Part shown: positions 49,415-61,531 of the stretch, piece after piece
Layout of the letters: each line of letters begins with the position of its first letter
Position numbering within the stretch: the first letter of the stretch is position 1
Translations under genes and position numbers: made by a program
Notes under the pieces: generated by a model
The model's database searches: none
What the model was told of the DNA's origin: nothing
What the model saw: only the letters and a program-made list of their open reading frames with translations
From: Anaeramoeba flamelloides
Taxonomy: Eukaryota > Metamonada > Anaeramoebidae
NCBI GenBank assembly: GCA_027625915.1
Contig: JANTQA010000008.1
Coordinates: 10,975,001 to 11,039,000, forward strand
DNA length: 64,000 nucleotides
Direction: 5' to 3'

Positions 49415-52027
49415 TATTGTCCTTTGAATAATTTTTTTTTAAAGAAATTTCAAAATTAATTTATTTAAAACTTTAGAATTTACAAACCTTTGTAATTGAA
49501 TTAATTTTCTGAATTTCTTAAAATATGATAAAGTTGAAATTAAAATTTCTCTAAATTGTTGTATTTTCCCTCAGATTCTTGATAAAGGTCTAATCAATTT
49601 ATTGAAGATATATATAGATTTTTGATAAAAAAAAAATAATAATAAAAAGAATACCGAAATTAGATCATTTTATTTTTTATTGAATTTTATCATTTTTTTA
49701 TGTATTCAATTTTCATCATTAGCTTTTATATAGAATACAAGAAAAATCGAAAAAATAAAAAATAATAAAAAGTTGAAAAGAAATTATTTTAATTATCAAA
49801 AAAAATATTTAATCAAGAAGAAATGTATAGTAATAATAATGTCATTGTGATTCTTTTATAATTTTAAGTTATTTAGAATGTTTAAAGTTTATTTATTATT
49901 TCCATGGTTAAAATTTTTGAAGACATATTATTAGTACTATTGAAGGTTGTGTACATTATACTCTAAATGTTCTTTTACTGACTTTTCCTGGCGTTTTTAA
50001 GAGTAAAATCATAAATTTCATAATTATTCAGGAGAAATTTAAATAAAATAATATTTATGGATGAAAAGCAAAAATAAAAAATTGAAAAGAAAAAAGTAAA
50101 AGAAAAAAGAACGAAATATAAAAAGAGTTTATAAGTAGTAATTGGTAAATTTTTGAATTAATATTTACGTCCTAGTTTGAATTAAGAATTCCCAAAATCA
50201 CAGATCGATACTTTTTTTTTATTTATTTCAATTTGATAATTTAATATGGGTGTTTAGCTATGGTAGTTATTCGATTTTTATAATTTCTTTTTTGTTTTTT
50301 GATCTGGTTTGCTTTAAAACTTTGTTATTTTTTTACCTTTTGTTTTTTGTCTTTATTTATTTGCTCTTACTTTTGTATTCCTGTATCATTGGTATAAGTT
50401 GGTACCCACTTTTTATTTTTAATTTGTATGTATTCTTCATAATATTAAAGAAAAATCAGATTGGGGGAAAAATGGAAAAAAATTCAAAAACTTGGAAACT
50501 TTTTTTTTTATCCAAATGAAAATTTTATTTTAATTTTTGTTTTGTTTGTTTGAAAATAAAAAAAAATATTTATTCTTCTGTAAGGGGAAAGAAGCAATTT
50601 TTGTTTTCAGAAATTAATATATATATATTTATATATAATTTTGTTTTGAATTTTATTATTGTAAATAAAAATTCAAAAAGATTATTCATAGTAAAATCCA
50701 ATACAAAATTTTTAAAACACCAAAATTCAATTTATGAAAAAAAAAAAAAAATCTTAATTGATCAATTCAGGAAGAAATACCAAATTAGAACTATTTGGTA
50801 ATTGACATCTTATTACTTTATTATAAATTACAATACTCACAAAACAATAAATAAATAATTATCGATACAAATTATCAGGATGTTAAAAATTTTGGCGATG
50901 AGCAAAGCAAAAAAATTAATTGGTCAATTTGTTTAAATTCTATTAGGAATCTTGATTGGTTAAATGATTCGATACCTTCAATTAATTTTATTTGATTTAT
51001 TCTATTTAGAACAACTTAACTTTAACATTATATTAATTGTTGAAAAAAAAATTTTGAATCAACGAAACAAGTTAGGTAATTCTAAAAAATAAATGAATAT
51101 AAAAAAAAAAAGATGAAAAAATGATTTTAATATTTTATAAAAATGAAAATAATTTCCAATTTGAATGAAATTGTATTATTGTGGATGTTTGGGACGTTTT
51201 ATTTGTGTTGAAAAAATTTGTATTTTAGTTTACTTTTACAATAAAATTGAAAAAAATGGACTTTTTGCTTATAAATATTTATTATTATTATTATGGTTAA
51301 TATTTAAAGATTGTTTTTATTTAATTTTTTTTCCAAAATCTTCAGTATTTTTTGGTAAAAAAATTACATTATTAGATTTAAATTCATTGATTATTTTTAA
51401 AAATTAAATCATTATTTTTCCTAAATTAACCATCTAAAAGATATTTCACAATTCTAAAATTCTTTGAAAAATAAAGTTAAAATAAAATAAAATTATTTAA
51501 TATCCTATATAAAATACATAGTAAATCTTAATAATAATTTCCTTTTTAATTATTATAAACATATAAAAACTTGATGTTTTAACAATTACTAGAAAGAAAA
51601 CTTAAAACTAAAAAAAAATATTAAATATATTTTTTAATATGTACATTAAATATTTTTTATTCCAGAACTTTCAATGTAAAAAAGTTAACTAAAAATTTTT
51701 TTTACAAATTATTACCGTTTTATCAGATATTTTATCTCTTTTTTATTTTTTTAATTTTTATAAACATATTCTCTGAGATATTTTTTTTATTATTTCTTTG
51801 ACTGGGTTAATTATAAAAAAGACGAAAATAGAAAAAGAAGTTTTAAATAAAAATAAAAAAAGTGGTTAAATAATAACTGGACTGCAAAAATAACATTAAA
51901 AATAATTTAAAATATTATTTATTATTTAAAAGGCATTTTGTGTGTGTTTATAGTTTTTATTACTGATATGGGTAGGTATTTTATTAAGTACTAAGCCCTC
52001 ACTTTTTATTTTTTCAAATCTCAATTA

Positions 52028-53386
52028 AGGGAGTAGCCACGGTAAAGAAAAATTTTTCATTTTTTTGCAATTCTGAAGAGGATCAGAAAATAACTTTTTT
52101 TACTCTGGTTGTATCAATTGATTTTTATTATTTAACGTACTTCATTCATTAGATTTTTTAAATTTTTTTTTCAAAGTCTTAAAGAAATTGCCACAATAGA
52201 ATGTTGAGTTGAATTGCAAAAAATAGTATTTTAAATGTTGAATAACTTATATTTTATCCTTATCTTAACATTCTATTGTGGCATTTAATTTTTTCCTTTT
52301 TTTTATTTTTTCATCATTTTTGAGATTTTTTTAATCCTGACAACAAAAACAATTAAGAAATATTTTTTTATTAGTGGCATTTAGGATTAATGGATTTTGT
52401 TTAAATAGAAAAACAATATTAAAATTGAGAGAATCATAAAAGGAAACATAAATGGGACTTAAATAGCCAGAAGATTCCAAAATTAGAATAATTAAATCAA
52501 ATTATTACTTGTTGGGATTTTAAATCGTTGGGTTTAGTGGAATTGGAGAAGTGAATATGATTATATGTTATCAAAGTTTAAACCACAAAATAGCCATAAG
52601 TTTTATTCAAAGAATCTGAAATTATCTTCTCCCAGAAAAAAAACTAAACCCCATTCCAAAAATTTGGACACATCTAAAATCAAAAATAGGAAAACAAAAA
52701 CTCAATTTATTATATTTTTCCAAACGTAATATAAAATCATATTTAAGTAACATGGTATTAATGGTTTTTTAAGTAATCATTTTCATCCAAATATAAGAAA
52801 AAAATATAAAATAAAAAATCAAAACAAGTGTGTCCAAAGAAATGAAAGAGTTTGAACAAAAAATATATTGGTAGATTTGTTTAAAATTACACCAACAATG
52901 GTTGATCGATCAAATGTTAAGATACCATCTACTGGTTGTATGTGGATTTTTCAATTTAAGAAACTCAACTGTAACCATTGTTCAACCATCTATAAAAAAT
53001 TTTCAGATCTAACGAAACAGATTAAGTAACTGAAAAATTGAAAATAAAAACAAAAACAAAAAAGACAAAAAATGAAAATAGTTTGTTGAATTAAAATTAA
53101 TTTCCAATTGGATGTAAATCGTGTAATTGTTATTTTTCCAACTATTTAAACTGTGTCCGAATTAATGGAATTAAGTTTATGTTAATAAAAAAATAATAAA
53201 AAAAAAAAAACTATTTTATCAATATAATCTCAATTTTTTTATTGTTGAACATTACAAAAATTAAAATATCAAATAATTTTTTTAAAAAAATTTTTAGAGA
53301 ATCTACGATCACACGCCACTAAAATAAAATGTTCTTATCTCATCTCTCTCAAATTTTTATCATGTCTTATGGTGTAGCTACTCCCT
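52028..53386. repeat. Inverted-repeat element with a family B MITE inside
   Basis: The outer ends are AGGGAGTAGCCAC on the left and the inverted AGGGAGTAGCTACAC on the right. TA lies on both sides (52026-52027, 53387-53388). Removing the inner MITE (52647-53177) with its TA leaves about 826 bp. Another short palindrome inside (tgccacaatagaatgtt near 52190 and aacattctattgtggca near 52266) may be a further element or internal structure. Confidence 0.6.
52647..53177. repeat. MITE family B, nested
   Basis: It begins AACCCCATTCCAAAAATTTG and ends with the inverted TGTCCGAATTAATGGAATTA. TA lies on both sides (52645-52646, 53178-53179). It is 531 bp long. Copies at 4842-5374 and 42897-43426 are co-linear. 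Confidence 0.72.
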
Positions 53387-54402
53387 TAATTGAAAAAAAT
53401 TTATTCTTTTCAAAAAAAATATGTCATTTCGTAATAAATAACATTACTAGTTAAAAAGGATAAATTAACAAAAAAAAAAAAAAAAAAAACGAGATTTAAA
53501 TTGATTGTCAATTATAAATTTAACAAATACCAAAATCGAGAATACTAATTGATGTTTTTCAATTTTTACTTTGAAATTTTTAATTTTAACTTGTATTATT
53601 TGTAATTTTATCAAATAAATCCAAAATACTGTTTTGCAAATAGTTTAATCGTATAAATATATCTACTGTGTGTGTAAATATACTTTGTAAAATTATTTCT
53701 TGAAAAACAGTAAAATATATCTCTGGGTCATTTAAAACCTGAAAAATCAATTAATAACAAGTTTAATAATAAATTTTTTTTCTGGATCTATTTTGAAATT
53801 TCAAATTCGGAAATCAATCTGTCCCTTTTTATAAGATTTATTTAGGTCAATTGAAAACGAAAGATTCTTATTTCATAATTATACTCAACAAATATATTCA
53901 CATAGATTAATTTCAAATTTCAATGTTTTTTATTAATAAGAATTTAAAATAATCTTACTTTCAAATTAAAAAAGTTGAATTTCATCCCCTTGATCAATAA
54001 ATGTGGAGATCAATTAGCCCACACAAGACTTTCCTTTTTAAATGTCATGTAAGGATCTTTTCAAATTTTCTACTCAATCAAAAATAAACAAATTTGGTAA
54101 ATTGAAGTATCACTCAACGTTGATTTTGTTAAGATCATCGGTTTTTTTAGTTAACATTGACTCAAAAGATTTAAGAAACTTTAAATCAAATTTTTCATAA
54201 ATTAATGTGAAAATATCAGATAAACTAGACTTCTCTACCTTATTTCATCTTTGTCACTATAAGTGTTTATTGGACTTAACTCAGGGGTACAAATTATACA
54301 CTATAATTTATATTGTATAAAAAGATTCCCAATCTGGTTTCTTTTGTCCGAAGAACTAATAGAAAAAACTTCATTTTCTTAAATTTCTCCTATATCCTGA
54401 TT

Positions 54403-55002
54403 ATGAACATTTATAAAGAAAAAAAGGCTGTAATCCTTCTTCGAGGAAGATTTGCCGGAAGAAAAGCCGTTGTTATCCAAAACTGGGACGAGGCCAACCC
54501 AAAAGGATACAACTTCCCACATTGTCTTGTTGTCGGTATCGATCACTATCCAAAAAAGATCAACAGACAAATGAAAAAAAGACAAAAAGCAAGAAGATCA
54601 ACCGTCAAGCCTTTTGTCAAGGTTGTTAACCAAGCTCATTTAATGCCAACAAGATATAACATTAGCCTTAATGTCTCAAAAAAAAAAGCTAACCTTAAAC
54701 TTTTTGGTGATGTTTCAACAAGAAGCGAAATGAAAAAAGAATTAAAAAAAGCCTTAACAAAAAAGTAAGCAAGATCTTTTTTCTTTTTATTTTCCAAAAT
54801 CAAGAACAAAAAACTAAAGGCTAAAGAACTAAAAACTAAAATTCTTTTTCTTGTTTCCGTTTTTAACTCTTATATTCTTGATTTTTGTTTTCTTTGAACT
54901 TAAATTTTTTCGATCTCTTCTTCTTTTTTTTTTTTTTTTTGTTTTCCGAATAGATACTTGAATGGTAAAAATAAATGGCTTTTCACAAAATTAAGATTTT
55001 AA
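54403..55002 (+). CDS. RPL27: 60S ribosomal protein eL27 (L27), two exons
   Basis: Cytosolic large-subunit ribosomal protein. Exons: 54403-54764 and 54954-55002. The donor is AA|gtaagc and the acceptor ccgaatag|A, phase 2, with a 189 bp intron. The product is 136 residues, the same length as human eL27. Landmarks are LLRGRFAGRKAVV, VVGIDHYPKKI, KPFVKVVNQAHLMPTRY and the C-terminal GKNKWLFTKLRF, which comes entirely from the second exon. Without the splice the frame ends early at 54768 and lacks the conserved C-terminus, so the intron is well supported. The start at 54403 is the only ATG that gives the right length. The gene lies 631 bp upstream of eL43 on the same strand. Confidence 0.96.
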
Positions 55003-55633
55003 ATCGATCCAAAAATCACGAAGACAAAGACACCACTATTTTTTTTCAAAAGAAAAGAAGACTCTCCCACACTACTTTTACAAAAACACATGAACGATTT
55101 TCTTTTAAATTCAAGTTTAATTTCTTTGAATAACAAACATTAAATAAAATTTAGAATTTTTAATCTTGGTTTTGTTTTTTTTTTTTTTTTTGCTTTTTTT
55201 TTCTTTTTGATTTTCCTTTTGATTTTCCTTTTGTTTTTTTATTTTTTTTTTTTTGTTTTTCGATCAAATTCTGAGAGAATTGAGAAACAATCAGTTTTCA
55301 TAATTGACTAAGTAAACTTGAGAAAAAATACAGAAGAAAAACATAAATTTCAAACTTTTTACTTTGCTGATTGGACTTTTGATATTTTTTGGTTTGGCTT
55401 TCAACAATAAATTCAAAAAGAAAAAGAACTTTTTTTCGATCATTTAAACTTTCATCCTTCCTCTCAAAGAAAAAGAAACTGATTTGAAATGCTTTCTATA
55501 TCGAGGGGTTTCTAATTAGCAATCATTACATTTGAAAAACCAAGTTCGAATTGAATTTCTAAATTAAAAGTCATTTATATTTTTTGAAAATTTGGTTTCA
55601 TTTTTTTTTAATTATTTTTATATTACTTTCAAA
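55003..55633. other. Intergenic between eL27 and eL43
   Basis: 631 bp, T-rich and A-rich, with a run of gattttcctttt-type repeats near 55205-55235. It must hold the eL27 3' end and the eL43 promoter. No specific element was recognised. Confidence 0.6.
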
Positions 55634-58600
55634 ATGGGTAGACGAACAAAAAAAGTTGGTATTACAGGAAAATACGGTCCACGTTATGGGGCTTCACTGT
55701 ATGCCTTTTTCTTTCTTGTCTGATAATTTGTTTTTTTTTTTTTTTCTTTTTAACAAACGATCTTTTGTTTTTTAATCTCCTTTAATGTTGAATATAATTG
55801 AACAGCCGTAAACAAATAAGAAAAATTGAAGTTGCACAACACTCTAGATTCACATGTCCTTTTTGTGGAAAAGTAATTTTTTTTTTTTTTCTTTGTGATA
55901 ATTTTGCTTTCCAGTTTTTTGTTAATTTGTCTTGTTTTTAAAATAAATTTTTTTCTTTCATGAACAAAGGATGCTGTCAAAAGAACTTCATGGGGAATCT
56001 GGCATTGTACCAAATGTAAACACACAATGGCTGGTGGTGCTTACACATTGAGGTAAAATCCTTTTTTTTTTTTTTTTTTTTTTTAAATTTCTTTTGTCTA
56101 TATACCATCTACCCGTATGACAGAGACATTCAAGTCAATCTTCAAAATATAAAAGCGCTCCCTATTTAAGCATTTACCAAACCCAATACAATAAAATACA
56201 ACACAAGCCAATATCAAAATAACAGTCTCTCTTTCTTGTTTTATTTTTTTTTTTTGGTCTCGTATTTGGAAAATATTTAGATAGGGAGTGCCTTTATATT
56301 TTGAAGATTGATTGAATGTTTCGGTCAACTTGGTTTATGGTATATTTTTTTTTTATTTCTTTTATCTGATTCTAATAACCACATACTATCAAAAATATCA
56401 TTTCTATTACTGAAATCTCAATCAAGTTTAAGAACTATTCATATTTTGTACTTTGTAGGGATTGAAATACAATACCTTAACCAATAAAAATGATTTTAAA
56501 GAATAACAATTAAAGAAAACAAAAAATATTGCAAATTTTAGGTTTATTGAGGATTTTTAAAAAAAAACATTTACAGCCGTTCCATTCGACTTGTGAAGCT
56601 TTTTTCTTTCCTTTAAGCAAACCTGAAATTTTAGCTTTCCTTTAAAGATCTTTTAAAGACCTTTTAAAGAAAATGAAAAAAGTTTAAAAGGTCTTTAAAG
56701 CATCTTTAAAAGACCTTTGAAAGATCTTTTAAACTTTTTTCATTTTCTTTAAAAGATCTTTTAAACTCTCTTAATTCTTTTAAAACTTCTTTCAAACAAA
56801 CAAAAAAAAACACAAATAACCACTAACAAAAAACACCAAAATTAGTTTGAAACAATTACTACCTCTTTCACTCTGGCTCTGCCTAAGACTAGATCTTACA
56901 CATTGCTATTCACAAGCTCTACTCAATTAAACAATACTCTCCTCTATTCACCATACAGCCAACTCTTAAAGTTGATAATTTGTTCCTAAAATTGCTTTTA
57001 AAAACAAATGAAAATTGCAATCAAAAATATTTTTTTCAGTACAATTTTCCATTCAATTACTTCATGGACAGATTGATCAAATACGTGTCGAGTATTCAAG
57101 ATTTTAGAATAAACTCTCTATTCTTGTAAAGTAAAAAATTTGATATTCAACTGTTTGGGAGATAATTTTCTTCTTTTCCAATTTCAATTTAAATAGGAGT
57201 TTGAGAACTTTTGACGAAGATTTGATCGATTGTCCATGAAGTAATTGAATGGAAAATTGTACTGAAAAAAATATTTTTGATTGCAATTTTCATTTGTTTT
57301 TAAAAGCAATTTTAGGAACAAATTATCAACTTTAAGAGTTGGCTGTATGGTGAATAGAGGAGAGTATTGTTTAATTGAGTAAAGCTTGTGAATAGCAATG
57401 TGTAAGATCTAGTCTTAGGCAGAGCCAGAGTGAAAGAGGTAGTAATTGTTTCAAACTAATTTTGGTGTTTTTTGTTAGTGGTTATTTGTGTTTTTTTTTG
57501 TTTGTTTGAAAGAAGTTTTAAAAGAATTAAGAGAGTTTAAAAGATCTTTAAAAGATCTTTTAAAGAAAATGAAAAAAGTTTAAAAGGTCTTTAAAGCATC
57601 TTTAAAAGGTCTTTAAAAGGTCTTTAAAGGAAAGATAAAATGATCCTTAAAGCACCTTTAAAGGGTAATCCTTCACAAGTCGAATGGAACGGCTGTAATA
57701 ATCGAAAAACTTGAATGAATTTTCAAACAAAATAAAGGTAAATTTAAAAACGATAATTTTTTAATATGGTGGCTTGGTAAATCTAAATTTTTTTCAAGTG
57801 TACTGTACACTTGAAGCAACCTCAATTGCGATTTTAAATGATTTGTATCGAACCACAACCAAAAAATTTTGTTTTTCAAGCCTTTTCAAGAAAAATTTGG
57901 AATTTTTTTTTTCGTTAAAAAAGGGTTTTGAATGTAGACAATGAAAATAGTTTTACCCAAAAGACAAAATTTCAAAAGAAAAACAATCGTAATTTTACAT
58001 TTGAACAGGATCTCTTGACTAAATATTCTTTTGAGTCAATAAATATGCTGTTCGTCAAAATGGAATATTCATATACCATAAAATTTGAATAGTCCTTGAA
58101 ATACTTCTAATGGTAAATTTTTATTCACGCTTTAAATTAAAAGTTATGAATTTTTATTCACTTCAAAATTCCATCTTTAACAGACAAAGTGTTTATTTTT
58201 AAATACTTTACAATAAATCTAAATCTCAGAAATATGATAAACTTTGATAAAATTACCTTTATAAATAAATTTAGTTAGTCTTTTTGTACAATTTTTAAGA
58301 ATAAATTTTCATAAAAGAAACAAACCTAGATTCTGAAATTACATTTGAGTTTGATTTTAATGATTAAAATTTAAATTATTGACAGGAAGATTAAAATTTG
58401 GGAGGAATTAATTTGAAAATCAGTCAATGTGTCTTCTTTAGATTAATTTAGTTTCAAAATGAATTCGTTATTTTATCGTGTAAGTAGTTATAGGAGTTAA
58501 TAGTGGGTAAAATACAATAGTACAAACACTGAAATTAATACATAATACTTTACTAATAAAGTACCTTCTATTTTGGCATATTAGTTGCTGGATCTTGAAA

Positions 58601-60548
58601 AATAATCGGCTTTTTGATCGTTTATTTTTAAAAATAGTGGATCAAAAGTTTTAAAAAATGTGGCTCAAATAGCTGAAGAGAATGAGTCAATTAATCAGTT
58701 TGAAAATTTTAAAATCATTTTAAAGTACTGATGCTTTAAAGAAGCAATTACCAAAAGACTTTCAAAAGTGTTATGCAAACCATTTAATTAAATTTGTTAA
58801 TTTCACCAGTTGATAATTTTCTACAATAATATTTTCTGAAATAAACCATTTTTAATATCTCTTCATTTATATGACTGTTTTTGAAAACAAAATGAATTGA
58901 TTTCTCATTTAATTTTTTTTTATTTGAGTATTTTTACTCCTGATCTTTAAATTTTGTAATCAACATTTGATCAAAATCAATTTTTATTATCAAGAAAAGG
59001 TATTCGTTTTCAGTTTTTGATAAACTATTTTAACTTTTTTTTTAGTTTTTTTGATAAAACTCTACTTTGTGCTTATGTATGGTCATTTGAAAAAAATGTG
59101 ATCAAAAAATTTCCAAAAATATCGATAAGAATAATTACAAACTTCAATAGAACTATTTTTAGTGCATTATTCAAAAACTTTAAAATAATATAAATTTGAA
59201 ATGAAAAAGATTTTGAAAAAAAAAAACGAAAAAATCCAAAAATTTTTACTGTTTTCAAATTAAAAAAGTTTTGTGGATATTCCAGAAATTAAAACATTAG
59301 AGTAGTTGTGTAATTTATAACGATCATTGTTTAAAAATACAAACAATTGCTTAATTTAAAATATATATTGCTTTAAAAGAAATAGTTTTAGTCAATCATA
59401 CCTATTGCCTAATTAGTAATATTTTAAACAATTTTATTTAATGTAAGCAAAAAGAATTGAAACTATTCCAAACAATTGGAAAATTTATTTATAAAAAGAA
59501 CTTGTTTTGTAAAATAAGAAATATACAAAAATTGATAATAAAAGAATCATTTTAAAATTCAAAAAATAAAAATTTACTATTATGTTACTCAAAAATGTTC
59601 AACATTTCAAATAAAAAAAATTTTGATCAATATTCAAATTTTAATTTTTCATTGATAAAACAATATCCAATAGATATTAAATTTATATCTCTCATGTAAG
59701 ATTTATTTATTTTTCACATATAACTAATTATTAAATTTTTTGGATCAGTTACAAAATACTAAAATAAAAAAGTAAAATAGCAAAATAACAAAATAACAAA
59801 AAAAAAAAAAAAAAAAACACCCAAAAGATAAACTAATGTTTTGTAAAAAAATGATTTTAGTAAAATACATTTTTAATAAATTTTAAAATTTTTTATTATA
59901 AATTATAAAGCTAATGAAAGTTTCTCTTATCCTTTAGCTCCTTTATTAATAAAAGTTCTGATTTGCTTAAAAATTCAAAAAAAAGAAAAAAATGGCAAAT
60001 AATCCAATAAAATTGAGAACTTATAAAAGAAAAAACAATTTTTTAAACTAAAAATTATTAATAAAATTAATCTTTAAAAACAAAATCTTGAATAAAATTG
60101 AATTTAAGGGGAATAAGTTCAATTTTATGAATCAAGTTCTTTCTATTAAACAAATGATTTATTAATTGCTCAATAATTGTCTGAATTGTTCAGTTTATCG
60201 AATGATTGTGAATAAAACAATCAATTGTGTAAATTATTTTGATTTTGCAATAGAAAATATATTACACAATATTAATTCTTAATTACGCAACCACTGTTTC
60301 TTTTACACAAACCAATTATACTATTACGAAACGACTCTATTAATAGTTTTGGTGATTTTTTTTTTTTTTTTAGATTTATTTTAATTTTACAAAAATAAAT
60401 AAATTATTTTTTTTATGATAAAAATATTAAATTTTTTTATTTCTTGTATTTTTTTAATTATTATTATTTATTTATTTCCAATAGTACACCTTCTGCGGTC
60501 ACAGCAAGATCAACCATTAGACGTCTCAGAGAAGTCAGAGAAAACTAA
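55634..60548 (+). CDS. RPL37A: 60S ribosomal protein eL43 (L37a), four exons with a 4.4 kb last intron
   Basis: Cytosolic large-subunit zinc-finger ribosomal protein. Exons: 55634-55698, 55806-55872, 55970-56052 and 60485-60548. All introns are GT-AG with matching phases. The product is 92 residues, the same as human eL37A/eL43. Motifs: [19 protein letters not shown]; the zinc finger CPFC and CTKC (C39, C42, C57, C60); [13 protein letters not shown]; and from exon 4 [18 protein letters not shown]. Exon 4 lies 4432 bp beyond exon 3, across an intron containing a 240 bp MITE and a 1.1 kb foldback element. Such a long intron in a small ribosomal protein gene is unusual. The exact length and the complete C-terminus make the model strong. 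Confidence 0.95.
56103..56342. repeat. MITE, 240 bp, TA-flanked, long inverted repeats
   Basis: The left half (tcaatcttcaaaatataaaa, then gctccctatttaagc) pairs with the right half (gatagggagtgcctttatat, then ttttgaagattga). The outer ends are TACCAT and ATGGTA with TA outside. The two arms of about 80 bp are moderately diverged. No coding sequence. Confidence 0.65.
56574..57695. mobile_element. Foldback element with near-identical 460-500 bp arms
   Basis: The ends are CAGCCGTTCCATTCGACTTG and its exact inverse, with TA on both sides (56572-56573, 57696-57697). The arms run to about 57075 and from about 57232. Over the inner 310 bp or so I saw roughly one mismatch by eye. The outer part holds many aaagatcttttaaag/aaaggtcttt units and is slightly unequal in length between arms. 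The loop is about 155 bp. No transposase is seen. TA flanks and CAG ends fit a Tc1/mariner-mobilised foldback element. High arm identity suggests recent origin or gene conversion between arms. Confidence 0.88.
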
Positions 60549-60796
60549 ATCAACTCAAAAAAAAAAGTATTTTTTTTTTGATATATTTATTATCTTCGAA
60601 ACTTAGATATAAATTATTTTTGGTTAATTTTTACAATCAAAAATTTGTTCTAAAAATTAAAACAAAACAGAAAATATAATAATAAATAAATTGGATTAAT
60701 TTTAATCCATATTTCATTCAATGAACTTTTTTTTTCAAAGTCTTTTTTTTTACGATTTTTTTGATTTTTTTTCGATATATTTTTAGAGTTTTTCTA

Positions 60797-61425
60797 AACT
60801 TTATTTCTGTCAAAGTGACCCAATATGTTTTTCAAATATCAATTATTTTATATAATTGACCTTTGAAGAAACAGATAATAAATAAGCAGAATAATTCACA
60901 TCAAAGAATAGTTGATACCCGTCTGAAATAAAACTAATTAATCAATAGATTTTCTTAAAAATTGAAAAACTCAAATTCTTAGGGATCCTTTGGGAAAAAC
61001 AACAATGTTCGTTTTGAACTTCTACTGGCATTTGAATAATAAATAGGAAACAATTTTCACTTCATTTTTCCAGACTTTTCTTTTAGAAATCAAGCCCCCA
61101 AACAAAGTATGCTGGGATTTGTTGTTTCTATTTGAAAAAGGAAATGAAAATGAAGTTGAAAATTTTTCATATTTATTATTCAAATATCAGGATCAAAGAT
61201 AGAATAAAATTCCAATAGAAATCAATTTGATATCCCAACAACCATTTCCACAGTTTCAATAATAATAGAATAACACATTTTTACCCAGTGAATATTGATC
61301 TTGCAATAAAAAAAAAATTTGCAACTGAATTATGTGTCAAAAAAAATCAAAAACAAAAAAAACAAAAATGTGTAAAAATGTGAAAAAATGATTTTAATTT
61401 TGAAAATTTCCAAAATAGATATTTT
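60797..61425. repeat. MITE family A with nested family C, right end lost
   Basis: It starts AACTTTATTTCTGTCAAAG after TA (60795-60796). It is the reverse complement of most of 40550-41253, including gttcgttttgaacttctact beside the nested element. The similarity stops near aatttccaaaatag (about 61420), before the expected right terminus. Confidence 0.6.
61025..61190. repeat. MITE family C nested in family A
   Basis: It begins CTGGCATTTGAATAATAAAT and ends with the inverted ATTTATTATTCAAATATCAG, 166 bp. It is inserted at the same place in family A as the copy at 40862-41026. Confidence 0.7.
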
Positions 61426-61531
61426 TTGGTAAGAAAATGGGATAAATCCTCAAATACTCTTCTATTATCATTAGAAAAAGAATCAAAATTATAAAAAAAA
61501 TAACTAATTTGAATTCTTTCCATTTTATATA

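Larger units (their letters stand above)
49415..54402. other. Intergenic, about 5 kb, with a nested transposon
   Basis: AT-rich, with short T-rich frames lacking homology. Its main feature is a 1.36 kb inverted-repeat element (52028-53386) containing a family B MITE. The last few hundred bases before 54403 should contain the eL27 promoter; a tataaaa run lies near 54316, but I would not call it a promoter. Confidence 0.55.
56053..60484 (+). other. 4.4 kb intron 3 of eL43
   Basis: Donor TTGAG|gtaaaa, acceptor ccaatag|TACACC. It carries a 240 bp inverted-repeat MITE (56103-56342) and the large foldback element (56574-57695). The remaining 2.8 kb is AT-rich with no feature recognised. Confidence 0.9.
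60549..61531. other. Intergenic, eL43 to Tc1 element
   Basis: It holds the eL43 3' end, then a family A MITE (60797 to about 61425) with a nested family C (61025-61190). No gene is seen. Confidence 0.6.

Noticed and set aside
50250-51407. Hydrophobic open frames resembling small membrane proteins
   Set aside because: They are runs of TTT/TTA/ATT codons in T-rich spacer with no homology and no conserved features.
54313-54402. N-terminal extension of eL27 upstream of ATG 54403
   Set aside because: It starts with a non-ATG codon, has no counterpart in the family, and would make the protein longer than the normal 136 residues.
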